Shown here: one piece after another, positions 55,389 to 64,000 of the stretch
Position numbering within the stretch: the stretch's first letter is position 1
Layout of the letters: every line of letters starts with the position of its first letter
From: Burkholderiales bacterium
GTDB lineage: Bacteria > Pseudomonadota > Gammaproteobacteria > Burkholderiales > Burkholderiaceae_C
DNA: 64,000 nt
Assembly: GCA_003963075.1 (NCBI GenBank)
Contig: RXJV01000057.1
Location: 1 to 64,000, forward strand
Direction of reading: 5' to 3'
Translations under genes and position numbers: made by a program
Notes under the pieces: generated by a model
The model's database searches: none
Seen by the model: only the letters and a program-made list of their open reading frames with translations
Told to the model about the DNA's origin: nothing

Positions 55389-56936
55389 ATGAAACTGTCG
55401 ATTGGGCAAAGACTGGCCGCCGGTTTTGGGCTGTTGCTTGCGTTGGCCGCCTGTGTGATTGCGCTGTCTTGCTGGCGCCTGGCCGCAACGGCGGCCGCAA
55501 CGCGCCAGATGATGGACGAGCCCCTGGTCAAAGAGCGCCTGATCTCGGACTGGAACCGCAACATCAACGCCGGCGTGCGGCGTACGACGGCGATCGCCAA
55601 GAGCTCCGACCCCTCGCTGGCACAGCTCTTCGCCGAAGACCAGGCGCAGTCGACCAAGAGCTCGGGCGAGATGCAGGACAAGCTCAAGGGCCTGATCCGC
55701 TCGCCCGAGGAGAAGGCGCTGTTCGACGCGGTGGGCAAGGCCCGGCAGGTCTACATCGGTGCTCGCGATGAGATCGTCAAGCTGAAGAAGGACGGCCAGG
55801 CCGAGGCCGCCGAAAAGCTGCTGACCGACGTCTTCCTGCCGACGTCCAAGGACTACCTCGCCAAGATGCAGCAGTTCCTTGACCACCAACGCGCCGAGAT
55901 CGACAAGACCGCTGCGGCCATCGACGCGGCCAACAGCAGCAGCCGCTTGCTGCTGATGGCCCTGGGCGCGGTGATGGTGGGTGTGGGCTGCGTGACGGCC
56001 TGGAACATCACCAAGGGCATCACGGCCCCGCTGGTGGCAGCGAATGGGCTGGCCGCACGCGTGGCCGAAGGCAATCTGGTGCCGTCCGGTCAGGGCATGG
56101 CGGCCCGGTCCGACGAGATCGGGCAGTTGCAGATGACGCTGCGCCGCATGCGTGAATCGCTGTCCGGCACGATCGGCGGTATCCGTGACGTGGCGGAATC
56201 GATCAACACGGCCGCGGCCGAAATCGCCAGCGGCAACCAGGACCTGAGCGCGCGCACCGAGAAGGCAGCGTCCAGCCTTGAAGAAACCGCCAGCGCGATG
56301 GAGGAGCTGACCGGCACGGTGCAGCATTCGGCGGCCTCGGCCGGCCAGGCCAATTCCCTCGCCATGTCTGCGGCCAGCGTGGCCCAGCGCGGCGGCGAGG
56401 TGGTGGCCCAGGTCGTCCAGACCATGGACGACATCAACACCAGCTCGCGCAAGATTGCCGACATCATCGGCGTGATCGACGGCATCGCCTTCCAGACCAA
56501 CATCCTGGCGCTGAACGCCGCTGTGGAAGCCGCACGAGCGGGCGAACAGGGGCGGGGCTTCGCGGTGGTGGCGGGCGAAGTGCGGTCGCTGGCCGGGCGC
56601 AGCGCCGATGCCGCCAAGGAGATCAAGAGCCTGATCGGCAGCAGCGTAGAGCGGGTGGAAGCCGGTGCGCGCCTGGTGGCCGAGGCCGGCAAGACCATGA
56701 ACGAGCTGGTCGGCGCGGTGGAGCGCGTCAAGGACATCATGGGCGAAATCACGACCGCCACTGCGGAGCAGTCCGACGGCATCGCGCAGGTGAACCTCGC
56801 CATCGCCCAGCTTGATCAGGTCACGCAGCAGAACGCCGCGCTGGTGGAGCAGTCCACTGCGGCCGCAGAAAGCCTGCGCGAACAGGCGCAATCGCTGGCC
56901 AGCGCGGTCGACACCTTCAAGGTCGCACGCCGCTGA
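55389..56936 (+). CDS. methyl-accepting chemotaxis protein
   Basis: The 515-residue chemoreceptor has an N-terminal helix (about 10-28), a periplasmic four-helix bundle domain of about 160 residues, a second helix (about 190-210) and HAMP. The signalling hairpin has its tip at [33 protein letters not shown]-type sequence near residue 375. There is no C-terminal CheR-binding pentapeptide. Ligand unknown. It stands alone, with no che genes nearby. Confidence 0.93.
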   Translation: MKLSIGQRLAAGFGLLLALAACVIALSCWRLAATAAATRQMMDEPLVKERLISDWNRNINAGVRRTTAIAKSSDPSLAQLFAEDQAQSTKSSGEMQDKLKGLIRSPEEKALFDAVGKARQVYIGARDEIVKLKKDGQAEAAEKLLTDVFLPTSKDYLAKMQQFLDHQRAEIDKTAAAIDAANSSSRLLLMALGAVMVGVGCVTAWNITKGITAPLVAANGLAARVAEGNLVPSGQGMAARSDEIGQLQMTLRRMRESLSGTIGGIRDVAESINTAAAEIASGNQDLSARTEKAASSLEETASAMEELTGTVQHSAASAGQANSLAMSAASVAQRGGEVVAQVVQTMDDINTSSRKIADIIGVIDGIAFQTNILALNAAVEAARAGEQGRGFAVVAGEVRSLAGRSADAAKEIKSLIGSSVERVEAGARLVAEAGKTMNELVGAVERVKDIMGEITTATAEQSDGIAQVNLAIAQLDQVTQQNAALVEQSTAAAESLREQAQSLASAVDTFKVARR

Positions 56937-56950
56937 CCGGGACGCGCATG

Positions 56951-56973
56951 AAAAAGGCCCGCCAAGGCGGGCC
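56951..56973 (-). terminator. terminator downstream of aceA
   Basis: GGCCCGCC and GGCGGGCC form an eight-pair stem; on the minus strand five Ts follow. It is about 115 bases past the aceA stop and 14 bases past the chemoreceptor stop, and may serve both. The gap between it and aceA holds no gene. Confidence 0.75.
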
Positions 56974-57088
56974 AATAACTCAGGCGTTGAGGTCCGGCTC
57001 GAATCGACCTTGACGGCCAGCGAGGGCGTTGCCGCGGCATCACCCGCGGCCGTGCCGCCGGCTGCCGGGGCGCCCGCCCCGCGCCAGC

Positions 57089-58387
<1,299 letters not shown>

Positions 58388-58460
58388 AAAAGCTCCTTGC
58401 TCAACATCAAAAACCGATGGCGCAAGACTAGTCCCCTGTCGGACCTCTGCGGGCAGCCGA

Positions 58461-58474
58461 GTCTTATAGAAGAC
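58461..58474. promoter_or_regulatory. palindrome GTCTTATAGAAGAC before aceA
   Basis: This near-perfect 14-bp palindrome lies about 75-90 bases before the aceA start. Its centre (TATAAG on the minus strand) could be the -10 element. It resembles TCTTATATAAGA-type sites seen upstream of central carbon genes in Burkholderiales, likely bound by a GntR-type regulator, but this is recalled, not searched. Confidence 0.45.
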
Positions 58475-58520
58475 AAAAAACTTTCTCTTTAAAAATCAAT
58501 TGCTTGAGTTATAGTTTTCA

Positions 58521-58537
58521 AATTGCAAAACGCAATT
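58521..58537. promoter_or_regulatory. inverted repeat AATTGC-N5-GCAATT before aceA
   Basis: Perfect six-base arms with a five-base spacer lie 135-150 bases before the aceA start, in an AT-rich stretch unlike the rest of the window. It is a candidate operator for aceA control. The 58388-58638 gap holds no gene. Confidence 0.4.
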
Positions 58538-58638
58538 CATCATAATGAGAAATATTGCGGCAGTGCAGCAAGGGTGCCTTTCACGATTTGAAAAGTGACT
58601 TCCGGATCGTGAGAGCGGCCGCTTCCACAATCGCCGGC

Positions 58639-59190
58639 ATGACGCTGCTGATCACGCCACGGTTGCGGCTGGAGCCGCTGGACGACCACCATTTCGACGC
58701 GCTGCATCGGCTGAACCGCGACCCGGTCGTCATGCGCTACATCACCGGCCGGCCGGACACGCCAGAAGACACCCGGTCCATGATCGACCGGGTGAAGGCC
58801 CGCTGGGCCGAGTTCGGCCATTCCTGGTGGGCCTTCATCCGCGTCGACGATGGCGAGTTGATCGGGTCGGGCTGCATCCAGCACCTGGGCCGCGACCCGG
58901 CCGGTCCGCTCGAAACAGGCTGGCGGCTGCGCCAGGATGCATGGGGCCAGGGCTACGCCAGCGAGGCGGCGCGCCACATGGTGGGCTGGGCCTTCGCGAC
59001 GCTGCTGCCGGAGCGCGTCTGCGCCGTCTGTCAGCCGGAGAACCTGCCCTCGTCGACCGTCATGGAACGACTGGGCATGACCTTCACCGGTCTGGGCCGC
59101 TGGTACGACAAGGAATGCCGGCGCTACGACATCACCGCGGCGCAATGGGCATCGAGCGCGGCCAAAAAGCGGTATGACGCTGAGGCATAG
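58639..59190 (+). CDS. GNAT-family acetyltransferase (RimJ/RimL-like)
   Basis: The 183-residue protein is a GNAT of the RimJ/RimL type: TPRLRLEPL, YITGRPDTPEDT, ETGWRLRQDAWGQGYASEA and ENLPSSTVMERLGM. Substrate unknown. I chose the ATG at 58639, where homologous proteins begin, although the frame is open upstream. Confidence 0.85.
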   Translation: MTLLITPRLRLEPLDDHHFDALHRLNRDPVVMRYITGRPDTPEDTRSMIDRVKARWAEFGHSWWAFIRVDDGELIGSGCIQHLGRDPAGPLETGWRLRQDAWGQGYASEAARHMVGWAFATLLPERVCAVCQPENLPSSTVMERLGMTFTGLGRWYDKECRRYDITAAQWASSAAKKRYDAEA

Positions 59191-59222
59191 TGCGCCTACT
59201 CAATCTCTTGCACGGAGGACCC

Positions 59223-59372
59223 ATGGCCAACACCGAACAACGCAGCAACAAGATGACGAAGAAGCCCAAGAAGGACGCCGCACCGGCCAAGTCGGCCGGC
59301 AGCGACCGCCCCGTCGCCCCGATGACTGCCGTCATTCCCAAGGGCAAGGAAGCCAAGCTGAAGAACAAGTAA
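59223..59372 (+). CDS. small basic protein, unknown
   Basis: This 49-residue protein is lysine-rich (MTKKPKKDAAPAK, KGKEAKLKNK) with a strong CGGAGG before the ATG. It has no membrane helix. Such short basic proteins seem widespread in Burkholderiales, but no function is known to me. It ends in a hairpin directly downstream. Confidence 0.6.
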   Translation: MANTEQRSNKMTKKPKKDAAPAKSAGSDRPVAPMTAVIPKGKEAKLKNK

Positions 59373-59393
59373 GCGGCCACGCGCAGTGGCCGC
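59373..59393. terminator. hairpin between convergent genes
   Basis: GCGGCCAC and GTGGCCGC form a perfect eight-pair stem with a five-base loop, starting directly after the stop of the 49-residue protein and 20 bases from the TonB-receptor stop. There is no T-tract, so termination is likely but not certain. Confidence 0.5.
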
Positions 59394-59412
59394 CACTGCA
59401 GCCCTGCTCCGC

Positions 59413-62160
59413 TCAACCGCCGAGCACGTGGTTGAACTCCAGCCAGAACTGCCGACCATGGGGCAGGTAGTAGCCGACCGGGTAGTAGGGCCAGCCACCG
59501 GAGTCGTCCCTGTGGATGCTGTTCGCGAGGTTGTTGACGATCAAAGTCACGCTGCTGCTCTTGCTCAGCTCGTAGCTGCTGCTGGCATTGAAGATCCACT
59601 TCGGTGAAACCCAGCCCTTGCGGTCACCACTGACGATCTTGCCGTTGCGCAGACCGGTCAGCGTGGTGTTGAACGCACCGTAACGCCAGTTGACACTGGT
59701 GATCAGCTTGTTGGGCCAGTCGGTGAACTTGGATGTGCCGACCTGGTTGTTCGTCGCATCGCCAGCGAACTGCGCGTACTTGTAGCTCAGCACCTGGGTG
59801 TACTTGGCCGAGAAGACGTAGTCCCCGGCGTTGGCCGTGGTCAGGCCGTAGCGGGCACTGATGTCGAAGCCATGGGTGCTTTGTACGGCCGCGTTGATCG
59901 GGTTGACCACGATCTCCTTGACTTCGCCCGGGCGCAGGACCGCGTCCACTGGGTTGCGGCGTACGCGCGCGATCGCGTCCACGCAGCTCGGCGAACTGAT
60001 GTCCTGCTTACCGGTACGGCAGTCGGCCTCGTCGCGCAGGATCTTGTCGCTGCTGAGGTCCGTGACCAGGTCGCTGATCGAGATCTTCCACAGATCCAGC
60101 GAGGCATCAAACGCACTGCTCGGCGACCAGACCAGGCCCAGTGTCCAGGACTTGCCCCGCTCGCTCTTCAGGTCCTTGGAGCCGTTCTTGACGTAGAAGA
60201 AGCCGGGCTGCAGGTCTGCGTAATCACATTTCTCCACCGGCTGGCCGGCGAGTGCGCAGCGGTAGTAGTCGGTGGACGATGGGTAGTAGCCGCGGCTTTC
60301 GGCCGTGAAGATGTAGTTCATGTCCGGAGCGCGGAAGCTGGTCGCATGCTGGGCACGCAGCAGCAGTTCCTTGGTGGGCCGAAACTCCAGACCGGCGTTG
60401 TAAGTGAACGCGCCGGTCTGGCGCCCGCCGAACTTGTAGCTGTCATAGCGGCCCGCCAGGGTGGCGGTGATCTCGCGGCCCAGCGGTGCGTTCAGCTCGG
60501 TGCCCAGTGCCCAGCGCGTGCGGTCGCCGCTGACATTGGCCACCTCGGTGGTGGAGTAGAACAGGCCCTGTCCGAGACGCGGGTCGGCCTTGTTCTCGAA
60601 GCCCTGGCTGCCCACCTCGGCCAGCACGGCCGCGCGCAGCGGGCCGGCGGGCAGCTGCAGCACCTCGCCGTTGGCGGTGGCGCTGAAGTTGTGCGTCCAG
60701 GCGCGGTCGTCCGACTGGTTGCTGGACGCAATGCCGGCAAATTCGGCCGGCGTCAACGCCTTGAACAAGCGCGCGGAATCGGGTTTGTAGATGGGCACGC
60801 CATCGGCATTCACGCCCTGCTGGCTGCCGAGGAAAAAACTGTCGACCGTGGCCAGCAAACGGGGCCGGTTGAGCTTGCTCTTGTAGCCCGAAGTGTTGAA
60901 GCCAAGGTCGTAGCTCCAGCTCGTGCCTTGCAGGTCGCCGCGCACGCCCAGCACCAGGTTGTGGGTACGGTCCTTCCACTTTCGGTTGAAGGCCTCGGCG
61001 CCGCCGATCTCCTCGGGCGCGAAGCGGCGGCTCCAGGTTTCGAGCTTGCCGGTGCTGCCATTGACGAAATAGCCTTTGCTGCCACCCAGCGAGGTCCAGC
61101 TCGGACCCCGGGTGTTGTTCTCGGTGGTGGTGAATCCCAGCAGGGCTTCGGCGTAGAGCTCGGTGTGGGCGTTCAGGCCATAGTTCAGGATGCCGGCGAA
61201 GTTGCTGCTTTGGTTGCCCGTCTGCGTGGTCCAGTAGGTCGGCGAGCCGCGGCCGCTGCCGCAATAGAAGCCAGACTTGGCCTTGAAGGACTTCACCGAG
61301 CCCTCGAACAGGCCTGCAGCCGCCTCGCAGGCGCCGGGCTCCGGCGTGATGTATTTGTTGCTCGTCGCATCCTTGCGGCCAAAGATCACGGCCGGCGCGG
61401 CGCCGGTCAGCGTGGTGTCGGCCATGAAGTCGCGCTGACGGCTCCAGATCGGCTGGCGCTTGCTCAGCTCGATGCCGTACACCAACTGCAGGGCGCCCGA
61501 CTCCAGGCCACCGGTCAACTGGGCACGGGCATTTTCGCCACCGCCGCGCTGGGTGCCGCCGAGTTTGAGGTTGAGCTGCGTGCCGTCGACGTGCTTCTTC
61601 AGGATGATGTTGACCACCCCGGCAATCGCATCCGAGCCGTAGATGGCCGAGGCACCGCCGCTCAGCACCTCGATGCGGTCGATCAACGCGGCCGGGATGT
61701 TGGCGGTGTTGACGAAGTTGACCGAGCCGTCGTACGCCGTCGGATAGTCAGCCACCCGCCGCCCGTTGACGAGGGTCAGCGTGTGGTTGGGCCCCAGCCC
61801 GCGCAGGCTGATCGCATTGGCTGCCGGGGTGAAGGTATTGCCGAAGTCTTCACCCTGGGTGAAACCGGTGTTCTCGGTCAGGGACGCGAGCGCGTCGCCC
61901 ACACTCTTGAAGCCCAGGCGGGTGATGTCCTCGGACTTCAGCACGGTGACTGCGGCCGGGCCTTCGGCCTGGGCACGCGAGATGCGCGAACCGGTTACCT
62001 GCACCTGGGGCAAGCTGGCGGAGCCGGCGCCGAGTGCGGCGCCGGTGGACGATTGGGCCAGGGCGGTGGAATACGGCAAGCTGCCGCTGAGGAAAAACGT
62101 TATGGCACAGGCATGGGCGATCGACGCCGGCCTGCGGTCACACAGGGTCGGAGATTTCAT
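59413..62160 (-). CDS. TonB-dependent receptor
   Basis: The 915-residue receptor has a long signal peptide (cleavage near TALAQ). Its plug carries VQVTGSRISRAQAEGPAAVTVL, SLRGLGPNHTLTLVNGRR and GGASAIYGSDAIAGVVNIILKK-type motifs. The barrel ends in a glycine-rich tail rather than a clear aromatic. Substrate unknown. It uses the ATG at 62160 with GAGGGA upstream; a TTG at 62169 is possible. A MarC gene lies upstream. Confidence 0.9.
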   Translation of the reverse strand: MKSPTLCDRRPASIAHACAITFFLSGSLPYSTALAQSSTGAALGAGSASLPQVQVTGSRISRAQAEGPAAVTVLKSEDITRLGFKSVGDALASLTENTGFTQGEDFGNTFTPAANAISLRGLGPNHTLTLVNGRRVADYPTAYDGSVNFVNTANIPAALIDRIEVLSGGASAIYGSDAIAGVVNIILKKHVDGTQLNLKLGGTQRGGGENARAQLTGGLESGALQLVYGIELSKRQPIWSRQRDFMADTTLTGAAPAVIFGRKDATSNKYITPEPGACEAAAGLFEGSVKSFKAKSGFYCGSGRGSPTYWTTQTGNQSSNFAGILNYGLNAHTELYAEALLGFTTTENNTRGPSWTSLGGSKGYFVNGSTGKLETWSRRFAPEEIGGAEAFNRKWKDRTHNLVLGVRGDLQGTSWSYDLGFNTSGYKSKLNRPRLLATVDSFFLGSQQGVNADGVPIYKPDSARLFKALTPAEFAGIASSNQSDDRAWTHNFSATANGEVLQLPAGPLRAAVLAEVGSQGFENKADPRLGQGLFYSTTEVANVSGDRTRWALGTELNAPLGREITATLAGRYDSYKFGGRQTGAFTYNAGLEFRPTKELLLRAQHATSFRAPDMNYIFTAESRGYYPSSTDYYRCALAGQPVEKCDYADLQPGFFYVKNGSKDLKSERGKSWTLGLVWSPSSAFDASLDLWKISISDLVTDLSSDKILRDEADCRTGKQDISSPSCVDAIARVRRNPVDAVLRPGEVKEIVVNPINAAVQSTHGFDISARYGLTTANAGDYVFSAKYTQVLSYKYAQFAGDATNNQVGTSKFTDWPNKLITSVNWRYGAFNTTLTGLRNGKIVSGDRKGWVSPKWIFNASSSYELSKSSSVTLIVNNLANSIHRDDSGGWPYYPVGYYLPHGRQFWLEFNHVLGG

Positions 62161-62389
62161 TGGAAGCAATTTCCCTCGGTTGCAAACATCCGCCAGTCCG
62201 GCTGCAACTGAGCGCTGCAGGGGCTGGCGTGTCGGATAGCAGCCAGTGCGATTCAGGTTGAATGCACCGTCGCGTTAGGGGCGCAACTTTAAGGTTTGCA
62301 ATTAGGGTTTAAACGAAGGAAATCTGCTTTGCTTGGCTGAAAAAAGCGCAAGCTGGGCGAGCCTGTGCGGCGCATCCGCCCAGGGCGGC
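62161..62389. other. upstream region of the TonB-receptor gene
   Basis: This 229-base stretch holds no gene. It contains AT-rich sequence near 62285-62325 likely to include the receptor promoter, and the oppositely oriented sequences TTGCAAAC (near 62180) and GTTTGCAA (near 62294). No clear Fur box was seen. Confidence 0.35.
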
Positions 62390-62992
62390 TCAGAGGCCGC
62401 CGACGAAATAGCGCTTCAGGCCGGCCAGGATCATCTCGACGGCGATTGCCGTCAGCACCAGGCCCATCAGTTTCTCGATGGCCGACACCACCGAGTCCCC
62501 GAGCAGCTTGCGGATGCGGTCGGCCAGCACGAGAGTGACGCCCGAGATCAGCATCGCGGTGCTCAGTGCACCGATCCATTCCCAGATCTTGTCCGGCTGG
62601 CGCGAGGCCAGCAGCAGCACCGTCGCCATCGCCGACGGCCCGGCCAGCAGCGGCACGGCCAACGGGAAGATGAATGGCTCCTTGCCGGGCTCCAGGCCGT
62701 AGGCGGACTCGCCCGAACTGCCGAAGATCATCCGGATCGCGATGATCACCAGGATCACGCCGCCCGCCACCTCCAGCGAGCGCTCGGACAGGTGCATGAC
62801 CTGCAGAAAGCTGTCGCCCAGGAACATGAAGGCGATCAGCACGCAGAAGGCGATGCCCACCTCGCGCACGGCGACACGGGTGCGGCGCTCCTTTGGCACC
62901 GCACGCATGATGGGGATGAAGATGGGCAGGCTGCCGAGCGGGTCGAGCACCAGCAGCAGCAGGATCAGGGCGGAGAGGAAGCTGTGGTCCAT
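62390..62992 (-). CDS. MarC-family membrane protein
   Basis: The 200-residue protein has six hydrophobic helices and the MarC/UPF0056 motifs LVLDPLGSLPIFI and PLAVPLLAGPSAMATVLLL. Function unknown, despite the family name tied to multiple antibiotic resistance. The longer overlapping frame is a shadow. Confidence 0.9.
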   Translation of the reverse strand: MDHSFLSALILLLLVLDPLGSLPIFIPIMRAVPKERRTRVAVREVGIAFCVLIAFMFLGDSFLQVMHLSERSLEVAGGVILVIIAIRMIFGSSGESAYGLEPGKEPFIFPLAVPLLAGPSAMATVLLLASRQPDKIWEWIGALSTAMLISGVTLVLADRIRKLLGDSVVSAIEKLMGLVLTAIAVEMILAGLKRYFVGGL

Positions 62993-63036
62993 GAGCCCGA
63001 TTGTCCGCTGCGGCCATCAGGCCTGGTGACGACCCG

Positions 63037-64000
63037 TTACAGCGTCCCGGTCAAGCTCAGGCCCACCGTGCGCGGGCGCAAGTAGAAGGCCTCATGCACC
63101 GATTGAATATTGGGTTGCTGGAGGATCCGGGCACAGTTGGTCAGGTTCTTAACCGTGAGGTTCAGATCCCACTTGCCCAGGTTCAACGACCAGCTGGCGT
63201 CGGCGGTCGTGTACGAGGGGCGCTGGTAATCCGGATCGGTTCGGATCAGGGAGCCGTTGCTCTTGCCGGTGTGCTGAATGTTCAGGCGCACCGCCGCATC
63301 GCGGTCAAACAAGCGGAACTGATATTCGCCGCCAACACTGAAGCTGTTTTGCGGCACTCCGGCCACGCGGTCCCCCTTGCGGACATTGAGCTGCCCGTTG
63401 CCGTCGTAACCCAGGAAGGGCACGTCCTCGGCGAAGACGGCACGGTTCAAGCCCCCGGCCACGTTCAGGGTGAAGTCCGGCGTGATACGCGCGCGCAATT
63501 CAAGCTCCAGGCCATCGCTGGTGGCCTTGCCGACATTGGTCTCGAAATCAAAACCAGCCGTCGGCAGGTAGATGTCCTGCTGAATGTTCTTCCAGTCGAT
63601 GTGGTACGCCGCGAGGTTGAGCGTCACCCGGTTATCGAACAGCTTCGACTTGCTGCCCACTTCGTAGCTGCGCAACGAATCCGGTGCGAACGACGCGGGT
63701 GCAGCCTTCAAGCCCAAGGCCGCAAGGTCGGACACATTGCCGGCAATCGTCAGCGGAATTGGCCGGTTGGCACCACCCAGCCGGAATCCATCCGCCACAT
63801 TGGCGTACAGCGTCGTCGAGGCATCGATGTCCCAGTTGGCCGCAAAGCGCGGGGTCGCCTTGTTCGCCTTGCTGCTGATCTGCGTGGTGCTTGGCCCGCC
63901 AGCGAAGAACAGGTCACCTTCACGACGGAAGTCCTCGCTGGAGCGCAGATAGCGAAGGCCAGCGATCAATCGGACCGAAGAACTGGCGTGATAAGTCACC
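63037..64000 (-). CDS. TonB-dependent receptor, C-terminal part (runs off window)
   Basis: About 320 residues of the barrel are present, beginning inside the gene beyond the window end. Typical barrel blocks are DGFRLGGANRP, SLRSYEVGSKSKLFDNRVTLN, NLTVKNLTN and RPRTVGLSLTGTL at the end. The substrate cannot be told. It lies on the same strand as the MarC gene. Confidence 0.88.
   Translation of the reverse strand, partial: VTYHASSSVRLIAGLRYLRSSEDFRREGDLFFAGGPSTTQISSKANKATPRFAANWDIDASTTLYANVADGFRLGGANRPIPLTIAGNVSDLAALGLKAAPASFAPDSLRSYEVGSKSKLFDNRVTLNLAAYHIDWKNIQQDIYLPTAGFDFETNVGKATSDGLELELRARITPDFTLNVAGGLNRAVFAEDVPFLGYDGNGQLNVRKGDRVAGVPQNSFSVGGEYQFRLFDRDAAVRLNIQHTGKSNGSLIRTDPDYQRPSYTTADASWSLNLGKWDLNLTVKNLTNCARILQQPNIQSVHEAFYLRPRTVGLSLTGTL

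Noticed and set aside
59872-62211. 779-residue open frame opposite the TonB-receptor gene
   Set aside because: Antisense shadow; composition follows the third-codon-position GC of the real gene.

Overview
The window is a high-GC, densely packed bacterial chromosome segment. I recognise genes for 58 proteins (two of them cut by the window edges), mostly in 4-base-overlap operons, plus the end of one insertion sequence. I see no rRNA, tRNA or CRISPR array. The gene content points to a betaproteobacterium of the Burkholderiales, most likely the Roseateles/Mitsuaria/Rubrivivax group. Pointers are RegB/RegA beside a cyo oxidase operon, the mltG-tmk-holB-pilZ-tatD run, DUF4936, YceH, and many TonB-dependent receptors. 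The genus is inferred from protein style, not proven.

Layout. 1-97: end of an IS3-family element. 297-7057 (minus): cyoABCD, a SURF1 gene where cyoE is often found, and the redox pair regB-regA. A candidate FNR box sits in the gap to a divergent MFS transporter. 8574-16426 (minus): purL, a DEAD-box helicase with an RG-rich tail and a long structured leader, and a pabB-pabC fusion. 16438-17414 (minus): a small exported protein and orn. 17463-20679 (plus): M48 protease, pterin dehydratase, rsgA, DUF3047 lipoprotein. 20683-27952 (minus): a small membrane protein, two substrate-binding proteins, two SDRs, a CsgG-like protein with an SH3-like end, and an S45 acylase. 28125-29756 (plus): an orphan histidine kinase. 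29758-36429 (minus): MHS transporter, a three-gene isomerase/DUF1289/YbaK operon, and two tandem cyanophycinase-family peptidases. 36602-39364 (plus): a TonB-dependent receptor divergent from them. 39357-44773: thioesterase, yceH, SDR, ETF-ubiquinone oxidoreductase, PaiB-like protein, fdhD. 44792-49339 (minus): mltG-tmk-holB-pilZ-tatD-ankyrin. 49387-50516 (plus): ygfZ-DUF4936. 50577-54054 (minus): S10 peptidase, HSL-type esterase and a thioesterase-GNAT fusion. 54107-56936 (plus): iron-type alcohol dehydrogenase and a chemoreceptor. 57089-58387 (minus): isocitrate lyase. The rest holds a GNAT, a 49-residue basic protein, two TonB-dependent receptors (one partial) and a MarC protein.

How it fits together. 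Quinol oxidase, RegBA, ETF-QO and the glyoxylate enzyme suggest a respiratory heterotroph that adjusts electron flow to oxygen and grows on fatty acids or acetate. Three TonB receptors and several exported hydrolases suggest polymer and peptide scavenging. The most interesting candidate system is the receptor plus two cyanophycinase-like peptidases (33575-39364), possibly for external cyanophycin or beta-aspartyl peptides. Others worth testing are the paired binding protein and orphan kinase, the S10/esterase/thioesterase-GNAT operon with a NemR-like box at its divergent promoter, and the two palindromes upstream of aceA.
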